Below, one piece after another: positions 6,683 to 11,310 of a DNA stretch of 11,310 bases (its first letter is position 1; each line of letters starts with the position of its first letter). The translations under genes and the position numbers were made by a program. This DNA comes from Bacteroidia bacterium (GTDB lineage: Bacteria > Bacteroidota > Bacteroidia > Bacteroidales > UBA12481), in assembly GCA_026391235.1 (NCBI GenBank), contig JAPLDV010000677.1, positions 1-11,310 on the forward strand. The letters are read 5' to 3'. The notes under the pieces were generated by a model that was not told the origin of the DNA, did not search any database, and saw only the letters and a list, made by a program, of their open reading frames with translations.

Positions 6683-8485
6683 TCAATTCCCTCCCAGTTT
6701 GATTGATTTTTCACTGCCGAAAGCATTCACCGGATCAACTTTGATCAGGATTTCAGCCGGGTTATCGGCTTTCACGATCCAGGTCAGTTTTCGCTGTTCA
6801 TATCCGTTAAGGCCTTCGAACGGCATACGCTCCTTCCCCGAAATAAGGGTTATTCCCTTGCCGGTAAGGGTGACTATAGCCGGCGGCGGAACCTTCGTTC
6901 GCTGCCCGATGGCAAGAGGGAAAGAAAACTGTTTCGTGTTCCGCACCCAAGCGTTCACACGGTAAATTCCGGAACCCTGCGGTTCAACCATCACCTCTTC
7001 AATGGCCAGTTCAGGGATCTGTTTAACCAGTTCGAATATCCAGGGCACCTGGATTTTCAGCAATGAGTCAATCTGTTGAGGTAATGGCAGCACATCGGCA
7101 TACGGAACATTTCCGCCGATTTCCACCTTCCCCAGTTCCGGATGGTCAAATTCTTTCCACGCCACAAAGCCCTTCCCGCCAAGAATGCTGTCATTATAGG
7201 CCAGGAAAGCGTTTTTGAGCGAATCCTTCGGTTTTGGAAGTGCCCAGAAATCCATGCTGAAAGATGGCAGGCCCAGCTGGTAATAGGCCCACAATTCGAA
7301 AGTCCCGTCTTTTTCCCGTTGGGGATCCAGCCTTTTGTCCAACCAGCCCTTATCTTTCAGAAATTTCTTATATTTATCAGAAAGGGCTGTATACATCTTG
7401 GTATCAGCCTCCAGTGGATTGATTACAGCGCCCATATCCAGCATTCCGGCCACCATGGCATCATCGACGGTAGTTCCGGGCGGAACGGTTGTCTTCAGCA
7501 TCTCCTTAACCTCATCCAGCGAGTAGGTTTTCTCCGGATCGGCATTCAGCATCTGAGCGTAACGTTGAGGTAATTTAATGGCGCTGAGGTTCATGGCACT
7601 TTTCCGTCCCCCCTTTGGCGGTACGAGACACCAGTTGGTTGAGCCGTAAGTCATGGTTAAGGCGATTTCCGGATGAGCATTCACAAACTGCATCAGGCTG
7701 AAAATCTCAGTTTCTGAGCCGCTCCAGGCACCGGTTCCCGGTTGATTATATCCGTATAGGAACGGAAAGGTTATTCCGATGTTTGTTCCACCGGGGCCAT
7801 CTTCATTGTACTGTCCATCTTCATCATTATCAATGCCTTCTGAATAAATCTTATAGATTCCCTTCTCTCCTTTTAGCGGATCGGCGCGTTTCATCATCCT
7901 GGGATCCTTATCGTCCGGAATATAGGCTCCCTCCGGATCCTTAACCCTCATCTGGGTAATAAAGCCATCCTGGTTAAGGTCTTCCGGACCATCCTCATCG
8001 GTTTGTTCGTCCATATCGTCATTCCATGGCCTGAGATTTCGGCCATCCACGATCAGTGGCCGCTGAAAATAACGGCCGGCACCATCGGTGTTACCGCAAG
8101 CCAGCACATACCAGGTAAGGTTCTCCGCCAATTCAGGCTTTTTCAGCAATTCACCAATCAGAAAAAGTGCCCCTTCGCTTGCCAGGGGTGTTGTTCCCTC
8201 CAGATTGGCAACAACCAGAACAGCCGGATTTTTCTTTTTGGTGGCCGTTGTTTCTTTTCCGATTTCAATGATCTGATAATCATTGCCTTTATAGCTCTTT
8301 GCCAGAGAATGCACCTTAACCCGGGCAGGTTGGGATTTAGCGAATTCACTCAACAAACCGTTGATCTCAGAGGGAGTATGATACTGATTGAAGGCAGGTT
8401 GCTGCGCCTGGGAAGATACTGTCAAAGCCAGGGCCAGACAGGTTGTTAAAAGAGTTTCGGGAAATTTCCGGGAATAGATTTTCAT
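6683..8485 (-). CDS. Catalytically degenerate M14 carboxypeptidase paralogue (pseudopeptidase)
   Basis: The 600-residue product has a signal peptide (1-28, ending SSQAQ). It is a paralogue of the next gene: it shares acidic loops (DMDEQTDEDGPEDLNQDGFI at 157-176, GIDNDEDGQYNEDG at 217-230), the ITQMR stretch, the GEKG motif and the C-terminal layout. The zinc site is lost: HGNE aligns with EGTT (96-99), the third-ligand His aligns with Y280, NRNF aligns with IGIT (236-239), and the catalytic Glu aligns best with D412 in PSFSMDFW. An insert at about 300-385 is absent from the active copy. It is probably not a metallopeptidase and may bind peptides or partner the active enzyme. The frame could be extended upstream to 8566, but that extra part is translated repeat DNA, so the ATG at 8485 before the signal peptide is chosen. 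No Shine-Dalgarno site is seen. Confidence 0.85.
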   Translation of the reverse strand: MKIYSRKFPETLLTTCLALALTVSSQAQQPAFNQYHTPSEINGLLSEFAKSQPARVKVHSLAKSYKGNDYQIIEIGKETTATKKKNPAVLVVANLEGTTPLASEGALFLIGELLKKPELAENLTWYVLACGNTDGAGRYFQRPLIVDGRNLRPWNDDMDEQTDEDGPEDLNQDGFITQMRVKDPEGAYIPDDKDPRMMKRADPLKGEKGIYKIYSEGIDNDEDGQYNEDGPGGTNIGITFPFLYGYNQPGTGAWSGSETEIFSLMQFVNAHPEIALTMTYGSTNWCLVPPKGGRKSAMNLSAIKLPQRYAQMLNADPEKTYSLDEVKEMLKTTVPPGTTVDDAMVAGMLDMGAVINPLEADTKMYTALSDKYKKFLKDKGWLDKRLDPQREKDGTFELWAYYQLGLPSFSMDFWALPKPKDSLKNAFLAYNDSILGGKGFVAWKEFDHPELGKVEIGGNVPYADVLPLPQQIDSLLKIQVPWIFELVKQIPELAIEEVMVEPQGSGIYRVNAWVRNTKQFSFPLAIGQRTKVPPPAIVTLTGKGITLISGKERMPFEGLNGYEQRKLTWIVKADNPAEILIKVDPVNAFGSEKSIKLGGN

Positions 8486-8514
8486 ATTAATTGCTTTAAC
8501 GAACATTCGCTGTG

Positions 8515-8547
8515 AGGGACGGGGTCCCCGCCTTCGCGGGGATGACA
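8515..8547. repeat. GC-rich dispersed hairpin repeat
   Basis: CCCCGC (8526-8531) and GCGGGG (8536-8541) form a perfect 6-bp stem around a CTTC loop, flanked by GGGGT and ATGAC. The minus-strand sequence (GTCATCCCCGCGAAGGCGGG and onward) is of a kind that recurs between genes in many bacteria. It is placed to act as a terminator or mRNA 3' end for the cytochrome b gene, but it has no U-tract. Confidence 0.65.
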
Positions 8548-8560
8548 AGTGCCGCTGCGT

Positions 8561-8605
8561 GCCCACTGCCCACTGCCCACTGCCTACTGCTTACTGCCGA
8601 CTGCC
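8561..8605. repeat. Heptamer tandem repeat array
   Basis: Six consecutive 7-base units are seen: GCCCACT three times, then GCCTACT, GCTTACT and GCCGACT, followed by a partial GCC. Consensus GCCYACT with drift at positions 3-4. The identical units lie at one end and the variants at the other, as expected if units are gained and lost by slippage. Such arrays are common between genes in Bacteroidota. Confidence 0.85.
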
Positions 8606-8610
8606 AGAAT

Positions 8611-8631
8611 GGACGCAATTATGCGTCCCTA
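8611..8631. repeat. REP-like palindrome abutting the cytochrome b stop codon
   Basis: GGACGCA (8611-8617) and TGCGTCC (8622-8628) pair around an ATTA loop. On the minus strand the extended element reads GTAGGGACGCATAATTGCGT, sharing the GTAGRGACG start with the palindrome at 2052-2077. Its TAG is the stop codon of the cytochrome b gene (8629-8631). It may also end that transcript. Confidence 0.65.
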
Positions 8632-9267
8632 CGGCATTTGTTCATGTTCCGATTCATCCTCATGATAACCGGTGAGCATTGCCTTATAATGATCGGTTGG
8701 CTTTTTCCCCATCGTGGCAAAATAGAGATGAATCAGCAAAAACATCGATACGGCAAATCCACCCAGGATATGCAGAAAATCGGTAACAGCAAATCCATTG
8801 AGTCCGAGCCACTCCTCAATGACAATTCCAGGGAAGAGCAGGCCCCAACCGGTAACAACACTCACCGGTAAAAAGAAATACATTACCGCTGCATAGGTAA
8901 CCTGCTGCAGGGGGTTGAATTTTCTGGCGCTTCCAATGGGAAAAGGAGGCTCTTCCTTTTTAAAGAACCCTATCGTATAATAATACATTTGTTTCCACAA
9001 ACGCCGGCGAAATCCTCTGAACTGGATAACGTAATTGAGGCCATTGCCGGTAAACAGGTTGCCGAGAAAGAAAATAACATAACTCAACGATAGTAATACT
9101 CCGGAGATGTTGTGCATCGATACGGCCAGATCAAAACGGATCCGGGTTGCATCAGGACTGGCATAGTGCATACTGATTCCCGAAATGATCAGGATCAGGC
9201 ATAACAGAGCATTGGTGATATGCCACAGCCGGATCCAGATCGGATATAGATATACTTTTCCGCTCAT
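8629..9267 (-). CDS. Cytochrome b subunit, HydC/FdnI/PhsC-type (PF01292-like)
   Basis: This 212-residue inner-membrane protein has four predicted helices near 12-33, 47-72, 124-146 and 161-184. Histidines H16 (RLWHITNA), H52 (SMHNISG), H166 (DFLHILGG) and H180 (LLIHLYFA) fall where diheme cytochrome b subunits of hydrogenases, formate dehydrogenases and thiosulfate reductases place their b-heme ligands. The end GKKPTDHYKAMLTGYH is also characteristic of that family. A basic loop (86-104, FRRRLWKQ and KK) indicates the cytoplasmic side between helices 2 and 3. Such subunits exchange electrons between menaquinone and a periplasmic redox partner; here the partner is almost certainly the heptaheme cytochrome encoded 1 base upstream. 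There is no molybdopterin or NiFe catalytic subunit in the window. The stop codon lies within a REP-like repeat, so the last residues may differ in relatives. Confidence 0.9.
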   Translation of the reverse strand: MSGKVYLYPIWIRLWHITNALLCLILIISGISMHYASPDATRIRFDLAVSMHNISGVLLSLSYVIFFLGNLFTGNGLNYVIQFRGFRRRLWKQMYYYTIGFFKKEEPPFPIGSARKFNPLQQVTYAAVMYFFLPVSVVTGWGLLFPGIVIEEWLGLNGFAVTDFLHILGGFAVSMFLLIHLYFATMGKKPTDHYKAMLTGYHEDESEHEQMP

Positions 9268-9268
9268 A

Positions 9269-10216
9269 TTACTTCTTGATTATTCGGATTAGGGTATGAA
9301 TTGCAATGCCCAAAACGGCACAGACCAAGATCAAAAGACTGATCAGGTTGAGTATCGGACTCGGATTTGTTCCGATAGCGAATGACTGGTTGGAGATAAT
9401 GGAGGTAAGTATTCCTTTATCTGAACGTTCCTGCGCGAGCTGATATTTGTACAGTGATATTTTCAGTCTTGAATCAGATGAATGGCACTCGGCACAGATT
9501 CGGACCGCTTCCTCTTTCGGCCTGATATTATGTGCAACCAGCACGTCTGCGCGGATTTCAGCATGGCACTCAATACAGCGGACACTTTTGAAATGTTTCA
9601 CAGGATCCGGCAGCCATTGATGCCTGGCAATGAGGGATGATTTTGGATCGCCATAGAGGATATCGAACTTTCCCATTCCCGAATGACACTCAAGGCAGAT
9701 GGAATTATCATAAGCAACCACGTGGCTCAGGTTATCTTTACTACGGGTTGTAATGTTGTAAGTATGAGGATTGTGGCACGACCAGCAGTTAACTCCTGAT
9801 TGTTTACGGGTGGCATGAATGCTTTTCTTATACTCCTCGGTGATCCCGGTAAAGTTGATCGGAGGAGTATCATCGGTATCTGTATGGCAGTCGGTACAAA
9901 CCAGTAAAGGTTCGAGTTTCAGGTCCGGCTTATGCGGCAAATTGTTGTATTCACTGGAATGGCAATCGGCGCAGGTTAACGACTTGTGATTATTGTGATA
10001 AAAGGCAATAGTATCGATGATCAGATCCTTAAACATCTTATGCCTGATCACCTGGCTCGAATCCTGGTTGGCGTAGGTATACCAGCGTTTACCATGACAG
10101 CTGAGGCAATGATTATTTGCAGGATTGTTTTTGAATACCGGCGGGATGGTATCCTGCGCGTTGAGAGCTGCCCCAAACACCAGGGCCAGGAGGATCAGCT
10201 TAATTTTTAATTTCAT
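9269..10216 (-). CDS. Membrane-anchored heptaheme cytochrome c
   Basis: This 315-residue protein has a signal peptide (1-20, ALNA-QD) and seven CXXCH motifs at 37-41, 82-86, 107-111, 144-148, 174-178, 214-218 and 241-245. A single C-terminal helix (about 288-311) ends in the basic RIIKK tail, so the heme domain is periplasmic and tethered to the inner membrane. Several non-motif histidines (for example H59, H74, H77, H134, H199, H208, H229) can supply distal ligands. The stop codon is 1 base from the start of the cytochrome b gene, which argues for a two-subunit b/c complex similar in design to the Geobacter CbcAB-type modules. It most likely relays electrons from the quinol-oxidising cytochrome b to a periplasmic acceptor, or in reverse. 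No CX(11-17)CH or CXXCK variant heme site was noticed, so no sign of an NrfA-like catalytic heme. Confidence 0.9.
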   Translation of the reverse strand: MKLKIKLILLALVFGAALNAQDTIPPVFKNNPANNHCLSCHGKRWYTYANQDSSQVIRHKMFKDLIIDTIAFYHNNHKSLTCADCHSSEYNNLPHKPDLKLEPLLVCTDCHTDTDDTPPINFTGITEEYKKSIHATRKQSGVNCWSCHNPHTYNITTRSKDNLSHVVAYDNSICLECHSGMGKFDILYGDPKSSLIARHQWLPDPVKHFKSVRCIECHAEIRADVLVAHNIRPKEEAVRICAECHSSDSRLKISLYKYQLAQERSDKGILTSIISNQSFAIGTNPSPILNLISLLILVCAVLGIAIHTLIRIIKK

Positions 10217-10242
10217 CTTTGATTGAAAAGACTGTTATGAGA

Positions 10243-10375
10243 AAGTAAGAATTTAGAGATTCGAAGACCAGTTTTGAGTTTTGAAGTTAAAGATCAAAGT
10301 ATCGCATATGGCTCACTCTCTGAATCTTGTACCTCAGAATTCAAAACTGGTTTTCGAATTTCTAAATTCTTACTT
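10243..10375. repeat. Large near-perfect foldback between the beta-barrel and heptaheme genes
   Basis: Arms 10243-10277 and 10341-10375 are inverted copies matching at 33 of 35 bases (ends AAGTAAGAATTTAGA and its complement). Weaker pairing continues inward to about 10295/10323 (roughly 14 of 18). It occupies most of the 162-base gap and its right end is 3 bases from the stop codon of the beta-barrel gene. It may be a MITE-like insertion, an operon-internal terminator or attenuator, or an mRNA-stabilising hairpin. No promoter box for the heptaheme gene was found in the gap. Confidence 0.75.
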
Positions 10376-10378
10376 CGC

Positions 10379-11284
10379 TTAAAACCTAACTGTCAGGTCA
10401 AACCCGACGCGCAATCCCTTGGCACCGTCCGAAACACTGTACTTATTATAAGCCAAGTTTTTCTGCTGGATAATATCATAGGAATTGGAAACAAATACCA
10501 TAAAGCAATGTGTTGGGGTACCGATTTCGAGACCCAGTCCAAGACTCGGTTTAGGAGCAACCAGAACCTCTTCTCTGACGGCTCTTGATGAGGCTGACAA
10601 ATTAGGCATAATCGCAAATCCCTGATCATAAGTAGCAATAATAGACATTTCATTATAAAACTTAAAACGCCCGCCAACTGAAATGCCGAAGTAATCGTTC
10701 CATTTGGTGCTATCGCTTTCTACTGCATTGAAATGAATATACGACGGGGCCACTTGCAAACTCAGCTTGCTGCTGAATTTTCTGGAAACGATTAACTCAT
10801 TGAAAAAGGAAAGGCGGTTGGTGAATGAGTAACTTTTCTGAAATACCTCTTTGTTCCTGGCGTCCAGACCAACCTGTGTCAAAAAACTCAGGGATATTGG
10901 CATACCGGTTCTTTTCTGCTGCAGGATTAAGTATTTAGCGTATAAATCCTGAAATTTATTCATTCTCTCGGTTCCGATGCCGATCGACAGTTTTTCAGTT
11001 ATGCCGTAATTAAAGCCCAACCTAATATTCGAAGAGCCATATATCCCGGCCAGGTCCTTAAAGCCATTTTCCATGGTACCTAATCGGTGATGGATAATCA
11101 GCTCTAATCCGCCTTTGTACGGACTGATATTGGTTTGCTGATCGATCAGCAGGGATGAATTGAAAACCTCTTTAACAGGACGGCGGTCAGGACCGGTTGC
11201 TGCATCCTGAGCAAAAGTGTTGTGACTAAAGGCAATGAAGGCCGATAGGACTGTTAATTTCCAGAGTATATTTTTTGTTTTCAT
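10379..11284 (-). CDS. DUF5777-type outer-membrane beta-barrel protein
   Basis: This 301-residue protein has a signal peptide (1-25, ending NTFA-QD) followed by alternating amphipathic strands rich in Gly and aromatic residues, ending in a terminal Phe (GFDLTVRF), as outer-membrane beta-barrels do. The region RPVKEVFNSSLLIDQQTNI (35-53), the HHRLG motif (65-69) and the following INxRLGxNYGIT-like strand match my recollection of DUF5777, a Bacteroidota barrel family often encoded beside c-type cytochromes. There is no CXXCH motif. The start ATG follows GGAAGAA at a plausible distance. It lies upstream on the same strand as the heptaheme/cytochrome b pair, so it may belong to the same operon, although the foldback intervenes. 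A role as a pore or scaffold for a redox substrate is a guess. Its own promoter would lie at or beyond the right edge. Confidence 0.75.
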   Translation of the reverse strand: MKTKNILWKLTVLSAFIAFSHNTFAQDAATGPDRRPVKEVFNSSLLIDQQTNISPYKGGLELIIHHRLGTMENGFKDLAGIYGSSNIRLGFNYGITEKLSIGIGTERMNKFQDLYAKYLILQQKRTGMPISLSFLTQVGLDARNKEVFQKSYSFTNRLSFFNELIVSRKFSSKLSLQVAPSYIHFNAVESDSTKWNDYFGISVGGRFKFYNEMSIIATYDQGFAIMPNLSASSRAVREEVLVAPKPSLGLGLEIGTPTHCFMVFVSNSYDIIQQKNLAYNKYSVSDGAKGLRVGFDLTVRF

Positions 11285-11310
11285 GATCGTTCTTCCGTTT
11301 TAATTATTTT

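Larger units (their letters stand above)
8486..8628. other. Repeat-filled gap between the peptidase and cytochrome b genes
   Basis: Almost all of this 143-base gap consists of repeats: a GC-rich hairpin, a heptamer tandem array and a REP-like palindrome, listed separately. No ORF beginning here looks real, and no TAnnTTTG box was found for the peptidase pair downstream on the minus strand. The hairpins could terminate transcription of the cytochrome operon. Confidence 0.6.

Noticed and set aside
8003..8449. Plus-strand open frame of 148 codons opposite the pseudopeptidase gene
   Set aside because: It lies antisense to a well-supported coding frame with a signal peptide and paralogue, and has no features of its own.
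8561..8605. Possible CRISPR array
   Set aside because: The units are 7 bases long with no spacers between them, so this is a simple tandem repeat.
8512..8871. Plus-strand open frame of 119 codons across the repeat gap and the cytochrome b 3' end
   Set aside because: Its first part is translated repeat DNA and the rest is antisense to the cytochrome b gene.
9269..10216. Nitrite reductase NrfA or octaheme reductase
   Set aside because: There are seven ordinary CXXCH motifs, no CXXCK or other variant catalytic heme site, and a C-terminal membrane anchor that NrfA lacks.

Overview
The window looks like a chromosomal segment from a member of the Bacteroidota, probably an uncultured anaerobe or facultative respirer. 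Four things suggest this: a membrane-bound MutS-related protein and a DUF5777-type beta-barrel, both families typical of that phylum; a TAnnTTTG promoter box (TAACTTTG) in front of the largest gene; mostly weak Shine-Dalgarno sites; and intergenic gaps filled with heptamer tandem repeats and REP-like palindromes. This is inferred from gene families and signals; no database was consulted.

Layout. Positions 1-1269 (minus) hold the N-terminal 423 residues of a MutS-related protein that runs off the left edge. A gap carrying a 20-bp inverted-repeat pair separates it from a divergent gene at 1528-2025 (plus) for a small periplasmic tetraheme cytochrome c. A perfect 26-bp palindrome lies between that gene and the convergent gene at 2094-4898 (minus). 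That gene encodes a very large fusion: 19 CXXCH heme motifs followed by a six-helix cytochrome b-type membrane domain. Upstream of it on the same strand are two M14-type carboxypeptidase homologues, one with all catalytic residues (4956-6680) and one that has lost them (6683-8485). A 143-bp gap made almost wholly of three repeat types follows. Next come a four-helix cytochrome b (8629-9267), a heptaheme membrane-anchored cytochrome c (9269-10216, 1 nt away), a 162-bp gap dominated by a large foldback, and a DUF5777-type outer-membrane beta-barrel (10379-11284).

How the parts may work together. The heptaheme c plus cytochrome b pair and the 19-heme c/b fusion both look like membrane modules that could pass electrons between the menaquinone pool and periplasmic hemes, in the style of the Geobacter Cbc complexes. 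The soluble tetraheme protein could carry electrons in the periplasm. The beta-barrel is the only predicted outer-membrane protein. No terminal reductase or oxidase with a recognisable active site lies in the window, so the final electron donor or acceptor is unknown. Why a peptidase/pseudopeptidase pair lies between the two redox modules is unclear; it may be an unrelated operon. The most notable features are the 19-heme fusion with an internal eight-heme duplication, the dead peptidase paralogue coupled to an active one, and the density of repeats in the gaps.
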